This document shows positions 1 to 6,025 of a stretch of DNA of 6,025 bases, piece after piece. The notes below the pieces were generated by a model, which made no database searches, was not told where the DNA came from, and saw nothing but the letters and a program-made list of their open reading frames with translations. Source of the DNA: Eshraghiella sp964414835 (GTDB lineage Bacteria > Bacillota > Clostridia > Lachnospirales > Lachnospiraceae); NCBI GenBank assembly GCA_964414835.1, contig CAYPWY010000046.1, positions 1-6,025 of the forward strand, given 5' to 3'. Within the stretch, counting starts at the first letter, position 1. Each line of letters begins with the position of its first letter. The position numbers and the translations under genes are program-made.

Positions 1-28
1 TTTACAAGGTTTCCCAGACTTTATGCTA
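1..28. other. Non-coding tail downstream of guaA, cut by the window edge
   Basis: These bases follow the guaA TAG stop in the direction of transcription. On the minus strand they read as a short run containing GGGAAACC, with no complete hairpin and no T-tract inside the window. A guaA terminator, if there is one, lies further left. Nothing else is visible. Confidence 0.5.
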
Positions 29-1573
29 CTATTCGAACTCAATCGTTCCCGGCGGCTTACTGGTCAAATCATAGAACACTCTATTAACCCCTTTAACCTC
101 GTTAATCACCCTGCTCATAACCTTCTGCAGCACCGCAAACGGAATCTCTGCGCTCTCCGCCGTCATAAAATCAATGGTATTTACGGCACGAAGCGCCACG
201 GCATAGTCATAAGTTCTCTCATCACCCATGACACCCACCGACCTCATATTGGTCAATGCAGCAAAATACTGTCCGATTGATTTATCAAGGCCGGCTTTGG
301 CAATCTCTTCACGGTAAATTGCGTCTGCGTCCTGAACGATACGGACCTTGTCCGCTGTAACCTCGCCTATGATACGGATGCCAAGACCCGGTCCGGGGAA
401 AGGCTGACGAAATACAAGATACTCCGGAATACCAAGCTCAAGGCCGGCTTTGCGAACCTCATCCTTAAACAAATCACGCAACGGCTCAATTATTTCCTTG
501 AAATCAACACAATCAGGAAGACCTCCCACATTGTGATGACTCTTGATAACGGCTGACTCTCCGCCAAGTCCGCTCTCTACTACATCAGGGTAGATTGTTC
601 CCTGTACAAGATAATCCACAGCACCGATTTTTTTGGCTTCCTCCTCAAATACGCGGATAAATTCCTCACCTATTATTTTACGCTTCGCTTCAGGCTCAGT
701 AACTCCCGCAAGCTTACTGTAATAACGCTCTTGGGCATTGACACGAATAAAGTTAAGGTCATACGGACCGTCAGGACCAAACACAGCCTCAACCTCATCC
801 CCCTCATTTTTGCGGAGAAGACCATGATCTACAAATACGCATGTAAGCTGCTTTCCGATTGCCTTTGAAAGAAGAACTGCAGCAACTGACGAATCAACGC
901 CGCCTGAAAGTGCGCAGAGAACCTTACCGCTCCCTACCTTTTCACGGATGGCTTTGATAGAATTTTCAACAAAAGAATCCATCTTCCAATCACCTGTGCA
1001 GCCACAGATTCCACGCACATAATTGTAAAGCATTTTAGTACCCTCCTGTGTGTGGAGAACCTCAGGATGGAATTGTATTGCATAAAGATTTTTCTCAAGA
1101 TTTTCCGCTGCCGCCACCGGACAGTCCGCCGTATGAGCGCAGATTTCAAAGCCCTGTGCAGCTTTTGATATGTAATCAAAATGGCTCATCCAGCATATGG
1201 TTGACGACGAAACACCATCAAAAAGTGCCGACTCTGTATTTACGAAAACATGGGTTTTACCGTACTCACGCACAGGTGCCTTTTCAACCTTACCGCCAAG
1301 TACATGCATCATAAGCTGTGCGCCGTAGCACAATCCAAGAACAGGTATTCCAAGATTAAAAAGCTCCTCGGTACAGGAAGGTGCACCCTCCTCATAACAA
1401 CTGTTAGGTCCTCCCGTAAGAATAATTCCCTTAGGATTCATAGCTTTGATTTTGGCAATATCTGTCTTGTAAGAATATATCTCACAGTATACGTTACATT
1501 CCCTGACGCGGCGTGCAACCAACTGGTTGTACTGTCCGCCAAAGTCTATAACCACAACTAATTCTCTGTTCAT
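29..1573 (-). CDS. guaA: GMP synthase (glutamine-hydrolysing)
   Basis: This enzyme makes GMP from XMP, ATP and glutamine, the last step of guanine nucleotide synthesis in the cytoplasm. The 514 residues match the usual full length of bacterial single-chain GuaA. The N-terminal class I glutamine amidotransferase domain (about 5-190) has GGP at 54-56, the nucleophile Cys82 in GLCYGAQ, and the His169/Glu171 pair in QFHPE. The ATP pyrophosphatase domain follows, with its P-loop SGGVDSS at 223-229 and VDHGLLRKNE near 248-257. The C-terminal dimerisation domain carries RQPFPGPGLGIR near 389-400 and ends in SKPPGTIEFE. The ATG at 1573 is preceded by a perfect AGGAGG (minus strand, 1586-1581) with a 7-nt spacer, which fixes the start. 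All catalytic residues checked are present. It is probably transcribed from its own promoter just upstream, and is functionally unrelated to the phosphate genes beside it. Confidence 0.98.
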   Translation of the reverse strand: MNRELVVVIDFGGQYNQLVARRVRECNVYCEIYSYKTDIAKIKAMNPKGIILTGGPNSCYEEGAPSCTEELFNLGIPVLGLCYGAQLMMHVLGGKVEKAPVREYGKTHVFVNTESALFDGVSSSTICWMSHFDYISKAAQGFEICAHTADCPVAAAENLEKNLYAIQFHPEVLHTQEGTKMLYNYVRGICGCTGDWKMDSFVENSIKAIREKVGSGKVLCALSGGVDSSVAAVLLSKAIGKQLTCVFVDHGLLRKNEGDEVEAVFGPDGPYDLNFIRVNAQERYYSKLAGVTEPEAKRKIIGEEFIRVFEEEAKKIGAVDYLVQGTIYPDVVESGLGGESAVIKSHHNVGGLPDCVDFKEIIEPLRDLFKDEVRKAGLELGIPEYLVFRQPFPGPGLGIRIIGEVTADKVRIVQDADAIYREEIAKAGLDKSIGQYFAALTNMRSVGVMGDERTYDYAVALRAVNTIDFMTAESAEIPFAVLQKVMSRVINEVKGVNRVFYDLTSKPPGTIEFE

Positions 1574-1624
1574 TACTGTTCCTCCTGATATTTATGCAAA
1601 GTAGTGCTAATTACCATATTCACT

Positions 1625-1653
1625 ATATTACACTAACAACAGAAGGTTTTCAA
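1625..1653 (-). promoter_or_regulatory. Predicted sigma-A-type promoter of guaA
   Basis: On the minus strand TTGAAA (1653-1648) is separated by exactly 17 nt from TAATAT (1630-1625), close to the vegetative consensus. Transcription would start near 1618, giving a leader of about 45 nt that includes the AGGAGG ribosome site at 1586-1581. That is too short for a purine riboswitch aptamer plus expression platform. A weak inverted repeat, TAGTG (1602-1606) and CACTA (1621-1625), flanks the expected start site and touches the -10; it could be an operator but is short. Predicted from sequence only. Confidence 0.7.
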
Positions 1654-1698
1654 CCGGCTTTGCAATTTTGGGAAAAATTTTTACCAAAGATTCCGGTT
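1652..1698. repeat. Inverted repeat across the small-gene stop codon and the guaA -35
   Basis: The plus-strand arm AACCGGCTTTG (1652-1662) is complementary to CAAAG (1685-1689) plus CCGGTT (1693-1698). This gives 11 base pairs with a 3-nt bulge and a 22-nt AT-rich loop. The hairpin would include the last codons and stop of the small membrane protein gene, and would overlap the guaA -35 element. No T-run follows the stem on either strand, so it is not a standard intrinsic terminator. It may act as a 3'-end stabilising structure, a weak terminator, or have no role. Confidence 0.45.
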
Positions 1699-1920
1699 CA
1701 TAAGATAAAGCACTCCGCCTATAAGACCTGCAAAAATCACAGGATAGCCCACTGCACACACAAGTGCAATGATTGATGCGCCCACGAAGGCATTGACAAC
1801 GGTCCACGCCGTAAAGCCTGCCAATGCTGCTGCCAACATATTTATAATAAGAAAAATCCCCCTCAGATATTTAATATTACCATTTGATATTTTCCTGCTC
1901 AATTTAAGAATAATTCCCAT
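1681..1920 (-). CDS. Small two-helix membrane protein, unknown function
   Basis: I do not recognise this family. The 79-residue product starts with a basic segment (Lys6, Arg9, Lys10, Lys18, Arg20). A hydrophobic stretch at about 21-43 and a second at about 47-74 follow, ending in MNRNLW. By the positive-inside rule both ends should be cytoplasmic, forming a helical hairpin in the membrane. The reading frame stays open upstream to a GTG at 1929, but the ATG at 1920 is preferred: GAGG (minus strand, 1942-1932 region, core at 1934-1929) lies about 8 nt before it and would abut the GTG. It follows the histidine kinase gene by 79 nt with no terminator between them, so it may be read from the phosphate operon, or from an unseen promoter. 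It is real rather than spurious on account of its ribosome site, uniform hydrophobic pattern and lack of any competing gene. No functional link to phosphate or to guaA can be shown. Confidence 0.66.
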   Translation of the reverse strand: MGIILKLSRKISNGNIKYLRGIFLIINMLAAALAGFTAWTVVNAFVGASIIALVCAVGYPVIFAGLIGGVLYLMNRNLW

Positions 1921-1927
1921 AATCAAC

Positions 1928-1943
1928 ACCTCTCTTATGAGGT
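1928..1943 (-). promoter_or_regulatory. Possible hairpin hiding the ribosome site of the small membrane protein
   Basis: On the minus strand ACCTC (1943-1939) can pair with GAGGT (1932-1928) across a 6-nt loop, ATAAGA. The second arm is the Shine-Dalgarno sequence used by the ATG at 1920. Five base pairs is a modest stem, so this may only lower translation of the small gene, or may be accidental. Confidence 0.3.
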
Positions 1944-1999
1944 TAGATTATCATGTGCAGGTAAAAAATATACACATGCCAAGTAAAAAGTATGTAATA

Positions 2000-3322
2000 T
2001 TATCTAAAGATAACCTTGATTGTAGTACCTACTTTTTCAGCGCTTGTAACTTCTATTTCAGCATTATGATGCTCAACGATATGCTTGACAATCGCTAAGC
2101 CAAGCCCCGTTCCCCCTGTTTTCTTGGAACGGCTTTTATCCACACGATAAAACCGCTCAAATATGCGCTTTTGATTCTCCTCCGATATTCCTATTCCATC
2201 ATCGGAAACAAGGATGGAATGTTCCTCGGCATCAACGACAATCCACACATTGCCGCCTTCAATATTGTACCTTATTGCATTATCACAAAGGTTATACACC
2301 AATTCCTCCAACATACTCTTGTTGGCTGATATGTGACATTCTTCTCCCTTTATGTGCAGCGTCACATCATGCTCTAAAGCATAGAAATTCAACATATTGG
2401 TACAGTTGTGGGCAACTTCATATAAATCCACATCCTCAAATGCATCCTCCTGCTCACCTGAGTCAAGCTCGGACAGCCGCAATATATCATTTATCAGCGA
2501 AAGAAGACGTTTGGAGCTCATGTGTATCTCCCCTGCAAATCTGCTTACATCCTCGCCTACCGCCATCCCGTTTTCAATAAGCTCCGAATAACCGGATATA
2601 GAGGTCAAGGGCGTTTTTAGCTCGTGTGATACATTTGCGGTAAATTCCTGACGCATCATTACACTTTTCAAAATATCCTCATGCTGCTTTTTGATAGTGG
2701 TTACAAACGGCTGTAATTCTTTATATACCGCCACATCATCAAGGTGATCCATATTATTTGCAACATTCTCTATGGGCTTGATAAGGCTTTTTGCCAAAAA
2801 ATTAGTCAACACAAAGCACGCCCCGAAGGTAAGAACAATAACTCCTCCGAATATTGGAAAAGCCGATTTAAAAATACTCCATATACTGCTTGCTTCTTTG
2901 GAAACACGGATAACCATACCATTATCAATAAGAACTGCATAATAAAAAGTATTTTTCTCCATAGTGTCGGAATGACGTACCGCCTGCCCGCTGCCCACAG
3001 CAAAAGCCTCCGCTATCTCCGGGCGGTCACTGTGATTGGAAAGCTCTTCCGCCTCCACATTATTGTCATATACAACCGTTCCGTCAGCATCAACCACCGT
3101 CACACGAAGCTTGATATATTCTTCATTACTCACCGAAATATCCAATGCCTCAAAATCATCACCCGATTTTATAGTACTGCCCAGCAGTTCCGCATATGTT
3201 GCAAGGTTGTTTGCCATCTCCCGCTTAAACACATCATAATACGCCAATATCGACAACACAGATGTCAGGATAATTGCGACTGCAACTATTATTAACACTT
3301 GTAAATTTATTTTTTTCTTCAT
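2000..3322 (-). CDS. Sensor histidine kinase, PhoR-like
   Basis: This membrane kinase senses a signal, phosphorylates itself on histidine and passes the phosphate to the response regulator encoded just upstream. The 440-residue protein has a membrane segment at about 8-29, an extracytoplasmic sensor region at about 30-153, and a second membrane segment at about 154-176. A short HAMP-like linker leads to the HisKA domain with phospho-acceptor His233 in VSHELKTPL. The ATPase domain has its N box around Asn344-Asn348, G1 box DDGIG (374-378), F box FERFYRVD (388-395) and G2 box GGTGLGLA (403-410). All catalytic motifs are intact. The frame is open 43 codons further upstream, inside the regulator gene, but ATG 3322 has AAGGTG 4 nt before it and is followed directly by a membrane segment. 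The start lies 16 nt after the regulator stop, so the two are surely cotranscribed. The phosphate signal is inferred from the neighbouring Na/Pi transporter; no cytoplasmic PAS domain is visible. Confidence 0.93.
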   Translation of the reverse strand: MKKKINLQVLIIVAVAIILTSVLSILAYYDVFKREMANNLATYAELLGSTIKSGDDFEALDISVSNEEYIKLRVTVVDADGTVVYDNNVEAEELSNHSDRPEIAEAFAVGSGQAVRHSDTMEKNTFYYAVLIDNGMVIRVSKEASSIWSIFKSAFPIFGGVIVLTFGACFVLTNFLAKSLIKPIENVANNMDHLDDVAVYKELQPFVTTIKKQHEDILKSVMMRQEFTANVSHELKTPLTSISGYSELIENGMAVGEDVSRFAGEIHMSSKRLLSLINDILRLSELDSGEQEDAFEDVDLYEVAHNCTNMLNFYALEHDVTLHIKGEECHISANKSMLEELVYNLCDNAIRYNIEGGNVWIVVDAEEHSILVSDDGIGISEENQKRIFERFYRVDKSRSKKTGGTGLGLAIVKHIVEHHNAEIEVTSAEKVGTTIKVIFR

Positions 3323-3338
3323 AATACACCTTGGTCTG

Positions 3339-4010
3339 CTATTCTGCCTGATACCCCACGTTACGAACAGTTTTAATATGCGCTCCTGCCACCCCAAGCT
3401 TATGACGCAAGGTTTTGATGTGCATATCAAGGGTTCTTGATTCACCTTCAAAATCCGCGCCCCATATGCGCTCCATTATAACATCACGGCGAAGGACGAT
3501 ACCTGCATTCTGCATAAGAAGTCGTAAAAGCTCAAATTCCTTGTATGTAAGCTCAACCATGTTATCTTCCGTTTTTACGCTTCTTTTATCCAAATCCATT
3601 ATTATCTCACCGAGAATAAGTATTTTATCCTGATTCATATCATTGCTTCTCCGCAAAAGAGCCTTAACCCTTGATATAAGCTCCATGACTCCAAAGGGCT
3701 TAGTCACATAATCATCCGCTCCCGTATCAAGCCCCTTTACCTTATCTATTTCCGTAGTTTTGGCCGTGACCATAATTATAGGTATGCGTTTAGTTTCAGG
3801 GACGCTTTTAAGTCTTCCCAGAATTTCCATCCCGTCAATATCCGGAAGCATTATGTCCAAAATTACAAGGTTAGGCTTTTTCTCTGATATACGCTTAAAA
3901 AAATCTTTGGCATTCTCAAAGCCTTCCACCACATATCCGCTGTTTCTCAAAGCAAACATCTCTATTTCCCGTATGTTGCTGTCATCCTCAACTATAAAAA
4001 TATTAGCCAT
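3339..4010 (-). CDS. OmpR-family response regulator, PhoP/PhoB-like
   Basis: This cytoplasmic transcription factor is activated by phosphorylation from the partner kinase. Its 223 residues are the normal size for the family. The receiver domain (about 1-118) has the acidic pair Asp9/Asp10, phospho-acceptor Asp52 in VILDIMLPDIDG, the switch residue Thr82 and the conserved Lys104 in TKPF. A winged-helix DNA-binding domain follows (about 130-223), with LTYKEFELL, the recognition region RTLDMHIKTLRHKL, and the end VRNVGYQAE. The ATG at 4010 has AAAGG (4024-4020) 9 nt upstream. It begins 38 nt after the stop of the Na/Pi transporter gene and ends 16 nt before the kinase. Proteins of this subfamily bind direct repeats about 11 bp apart, and such repeats occur upstream of the transporter. 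A phosphate-control role is therefore likely but inferred; other OmpR-type roles are not excluded. Confidence 0.94.
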   Translation of the reverse strand: MANIFIVEDDSNIREIEMFALRNSGYVVEGFENAKDFFKRISEKKPNLVILDIMLPDIDGMEILGRLKSVPETKRIPIIMVTAKTTEIDKVKGLDTGADDYVTKPFGVMELISRVKALLRRSNDMNQDKILILGEIIMDLDKRSVKTEDNMVELTYKEFELLRLLMQNAGIVLRRDVIMERIWGADFEGESRTLDMHIKTLRHKLGVAGAHIKTVRNVGYQAE

Positions 4011-4037
4011 AACTACCGACCTTTCATAATCGTATTT

Positions 4038-4066
4038 ATTGTAGCACCTTAAGGCAAAATATACAA
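4038..4066 (-). promoter_or_regulatory. Possible internal promoter for the two-component genes
   Basis: On the minus strand TTGTAT (4066-4061) is followed after 17 nt by TACAAT (4043-4038), itself preceded by TGC, which makes an extended -10. The -35 is poor and overlaps the last codons of the transporter gene. It would place a start near 4031, about 20 nt ahead of the regulator gene, and could give a basal level of regulator and kinase when the main promoter is off. Confidence 0.35.
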
Positions 4067-5806
4067 ATTTTTATATCTCTTATACTTCTGCTTAAACTCT
4101 TCATTGTCCGCCTTCATTTTACCGAGATAATCATGGGCTTCCATATCCCTGTCCTCAAACTGAAGTACACAAACCGCTATATTGGAACAATGGTCCGCAA
4201 TCCTTTCATAATTGGTTGTTATATCCGATAAAATAAAACCAAGCTCAATTGTACACTGACCCGCCCTTAGTCTTGCTATGTGACGAAGCTTCAGTTCATC
4301 CTTCAATTCATCTATTACTTCCTCTAAAGGTTCAACCTCCAAAGCAAGCATTTTATCGTCATTATCAAAGCTTTCAACTGCCTCTGAAAGCACCTGTTTT
4401 ACTGCGTTCTCAAGCACTGAAAGCTCCGCCTTGGCTTCCTTGGAAAATGTAAGGTTCTTGGCCTGCATCTCCGCAGCTGCTTCCTTAAGGTTAAGTGCGT
4501 GGTCGGAAATTCTCTCAAAATCGCCTATACAATGCAGCAGCTTTGACACTATTGTGGAATCCTGTTCACTTATGCTTTTAGTGCTGAGCTTTACAAGATA
4601 AGTACCAAGCTCATCCTCATACCTGTCAGCCAAATCCTCCGCTTCCACGATTTTCCCTGCAAGCTCTTCATCATAATTTGTAAGCAGCGCTATAGCATTT
4701 TCTATGCTGTCTCGGACTATATTAGCCATATTTGATGTTGTCTTAATGCACTGCTCCACTGCAAAAGCAGGTTTTTCAAGAAAACGCTCATCAAGAAGCT
4801 TAAATTCATTCTCCTCTCTGATGTCGGTCTTTTTATCCCTGACAGTAATTGTGGCAAGCTTCTCCAGTCCGTTTGCAAACGGAAGCAATACGGTTGTTGC
4901 AAGCACATTGAATACTGTATGAACTACTGCTATTCCAAGCTTATTTGCAGCAATATCAAGAAATGCAAAATGCACAAATGCGTTGATTCCATAGAATACA
5001 GCCATAAAAATAACCGTTCCTATAATATTAAAATACAAGTGTACAAATGCCGCACGTTTTGCATTCTTGCTGGCTCCTATACCTGATATAAGAGCCGTCA
5101 CACAGGTTCCTATATTTTGTCCCAGAATAATCGGAAGCGCACTGGCGTAATTTATTGCTCCGGTACTGCACAGCGCCTGCAAAATACCTACTGACGCTGA
5201 AGAGCTTTGAATAATTGCAGTCAGCACCGCACCTACTATAAGTCCTAACACAGGGTTGGAGAACATGGTAAAAAATTTTGTAAACTCAGGCACATCTTTA
5301 AGAGGGGCAACCGCACTGCTCATCATCTCCATACCAAACATCAGCACCGCAAAGCTTATAAGTATTGTGCCGATGTCTTTTCTCTTATCTCTCTTGGAAA
5401 AAAGCAGCATAACCACGCCTATGATAGCCAATATAGGTGAAAAAGAGCTTGGTTTCAGCATCTTAACAAAAAAATTGCTGCTTTCGATTCCTGTAAGGCT
5501 CAATATCCATGATGTTATTGTGGTTCCGATATTTGCACCGAAAATTATACCCACTGCCTGACTGAGCTTCATAATTCCCGAATTGACGAATCCCACAACC
5601 ATTACAGTTGTAGCAGATGATGACTGGATTACTGTCGTGACTCCCGCACCCAGCGCCACTCCCTTAAATCTGTTTGTAGTAAGCTTTTCAAGCACTCTCT
5701 CCATTTTTCCGCCGGATAATTTGGCCAGCCCGTCACCCATTGCATTCATTCCGAATAGAAACAGCGCCAGTCCCCCAAGCATTGAAAGTATATTAAAAAA
5801 ATCCAT
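4049..5806 (-). CDS. Na+/phosphate cotransporter with C-terminal PhoU domain
   Basis: This inner membrane protein probably moves inorganic phosphate coupled to sodium; members of this NptA/YjbB-type family have been linked to uptake or export in different bacteria. At 585 residues it is full length. The transporter part (about 1-315) shows the internal duplication typical of the family: QSSSATT at 61-67 with GANIGTT at 90-96, and QSSSAS at 200-205 with GQNIGT at 229-234. The cytoplasmic part (about 345-560) is a PhoU-like helical domain with the paired motifs GDFERISDHALN (428-439) and NYERIADHCSN (532-542), whose Glu and Asp residues bind metal in PhoU. The ATG at 5806 has GAGG (5816-5813) 6 nt upstream. 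It is the first gene of a probable operon with the regulator and kinase that follow. Pho-box-like repeats lie in its promoter. The direction of phosphate transport cannot be read from sequence. Confidence 0.95.
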   Translation of the reverse strand: MDFFNILSMLGGLALFLFGMNAMGDGLAKLSGGKMERVLEKLTTNRFKGVALGAGVTTVIQSSSATTVMVVGFVNSGIMKLSQAVGIIFGANIGTTITSWILSLTGIESSNFFVKMLKPSSFSPILAIIGVVMLLFSKRDKRKDIGTILISFAVLMFGMEMMSSAVAPLKDVPEFTKFFTMFSNPVLGLIVGAVLTAIIQSSSASVGILQALCSTGAINYASALPIILGQNIGTCVTALISGIGASKNAKRAAFVHLYFNIIGTVIFMAVFYGINAFVHFAFLDIAANKLGIAVVHTVFNVLATTVLLPFANGLEKLATITVRDKKTDIREENEFKLLDERFLEKPAFAVEQCIKTTSNMANIVRDSIENAIALLTNYDEELAGKIVEAEDLADRYEDELGTYLVKLSTKSISEQDSTIVSKLLHCIGDFERISDHALNLKEAAAEMQAKNLTFSKEAKAELSVLENAVKQVLSEAVESFDNDDKMLALEVEPLEEVIDELKDELKLRHIARLRAGQCTIELGFILSDITTNYERIADHCSNIAVCVLQFEDRDMEAHDYLGKMKADNEEFKQKYKRYKNLYILP

Positions 5807-5837
5807 ACTTTACCTCACTTTTACATTTTATGTATGT

Positions 5838-5891
5838 ATAATATAAGCATTAAGTAAAATATGGATAGTATCAATGTAAAATCTGAGTAAA
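5838..5891 (-). promoter_or_regulatory. Pho-box-like repeats and promoter of the transporter operon
   Basis: On the minus strand TTTACT (5891-5886), TTTACA (5880-5875), a degenerate ACTATC (5869-5864) and TTTACT (5858-5853) are spaced exactly 11 nt apart. This is one helical turn on the same face, as known for PhoB and PhoP sites. Nine nt after the last repeat comes TATTAT (5843-5838), a good -10, while the position 17 nt upstream of it (ATCCAT) is a poor -35. A weak -35 replaced by activator boxes is the known layout of PhoB-dependent promoters. The start would be near 5831, about 25 nt before the ATG. Repeats are seen directly; PhoP binding is inferred, and AT-rich DNA yields such hexamers by chance fairly often. 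Confidence 0.5.
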
Positions 5892-5897
5892 GTTTTA

Positions 5898-5948
5898 TTC
5901 ACACTACATTACAAATTTTCACAATTTTTACAAATCATTCAATATAAC
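5898..5948 (+). promoter_or_regulatory. Second, opposite-facing pho-box-like array with -10 element
   Basis: On the plus strand TTCACA (5898-5903), ATTACA (5908-5913), TTCACA (5918-5923) and TTTACA (5927-5932) follow each other at 10, 10 and 9 nt. All but the second match TT(A/C/T)ACA, the Bacillus PhoP consensus. TATAAC (5943-5948) starts 10 nt after the last repeat, giving a possible rightward promoter with a start near 5955. TTCACA at 5918 could also serve as a -35 with a long 19-nt spacer. The gene served would start beyond position 6025. Inferred from spacing and consensus only. Confidence 0.45.
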
Positions 5949-6025
5949 AATTTCCGCATTTTTTTACCAAATTAGTGTTAGCATCTAATTAGCACAATTT
6001 AAAATGAGACATTCCTTACAACCCT
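5949..6025 (+). other. Non-coding region, possible leader of a gene to the right
   Basis: No coding region is supported here. On the plus strand it holds a T-run (5960-5966) and the repeats TTAGTG (5972-5977), TTAGCA (5978-5983) and TTAGCA (5989-5994), the last two 11 nt apart. An ATG at 6004 lacks a ribosome site, so it is not called. It may be the 5' leader of a plus-strand gene or, alternatively, the 3' end of a minus-strand neighbour. Confidence 0.35.

Noticed and set aside
1921..1929. GTG start adding three residues to the small membrane protein
   Set aside because: The GAGG ribosome site abuts this codon, leaving no spacer, while it lies about 8 nt before the ATG at 1920.
2744..3295. 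183-residue open frame on the plus strand inside the kinase gene
   Set aside because: It is antisense to a well-supported kinase, has no recognisable domain, and is explained by codon bias of the opposite strand.
3323..3451. 43-codon N-terminal extension of the histidine kinase
   Set aside because: It overlaps the regulator's DNA-binding domain coding region in another frame, has no sensible sequence, and the ATG at 3322 has its own ribosome site followed by a membrane segment.
5820..5842. Plus-strand TTTACA followed 11 nt later by TATAAT
   Set aside because: It is a single box just before the transporter start, and TATAAT is largely the reverse of the minus-strand -10 region; any transcript would need to cross the pho-box region.
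5986..5995. TAATTAGCAC occurring here and, on the minus strand, in the guaA leader (1604-1613)
   Set aside because: A single AT-rich 10-mer match between two intergenic regions can arise by chance and the surroundings do not match.
5989..6012. CIRCE-like heat-shock operator (TTAGCAC half site)
   Set aside because: The half site is incomplete and no matching GAGTGCTAA arm is present at the required distance.
6004..6025. ATG on the plus strand at the right edge as the start of a new gene
   Set aside because: There is no ribosome site in front of it and too few codons remain to judge.

Overview
The window reads as chromosomal DNA from a Gram-positive anaerobe of the Clostridia, most likely Lachnospiraceae or a relative. 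This rests on moderately AT-rich coding DNA, very AT-rich intergenic stretches, strong AGGAGG-type ribosome sites, and the style of the GuaA, PhoR-like and Na/Pi transporter proteins. The assignment is inferred from protein character, not from a search. All five supported genes lie on the minus strand, so the window is best read from right to left.

Layout in the direction of transcription. Positions 6025-5807 form an intergenic region with two back-to-back arrays of TT(A/C/T)AC(A/T) hexamers that resemble PhoP/PhoB boxes. Each array sits 9-10 nt upstream of a possible -10 element, and the two point in opposite directions. Positions 5806-4049 encode a Na+/phosphate cotransporter with a C-terminal PhoU domain. 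It is followed after 38 nt by an OmpR-family response regulator (4010-3339), and 16 nt later by a PhoR-like sensor histidine kinase (3322-2000). After 79 nt comes a 79-residue two-helix membrane protein of unknown function (1920-1681). Next is a short intergenic region with a good sigma-A-type promoter (TTGAAA, 17 nt, TAATAT), then guaA for GMP synthase (1573-29). The last 28 nt are non-coding and cut off by the window edge.

The first three genes form a coherent unit: a phosphate importer carrying a PhoU domain, beside a two-component system of the PhoP-PhoR architecture, behind a promoter with pho-box-like repeats. The inference is that low phosphate activates the regulator, which drives its own operon and probably a plus-strand gene just beyond position 6025. 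guaA is an unrelated purine gene with its own promoter and no room for a guanine riboswitch. I found no RNA genes, mobile elements, CRISPR arrays or convincing intrinsic terminators. I see no wholly new system; the divergent pho-box region and the small membrane protein are the parts most worth a second look.
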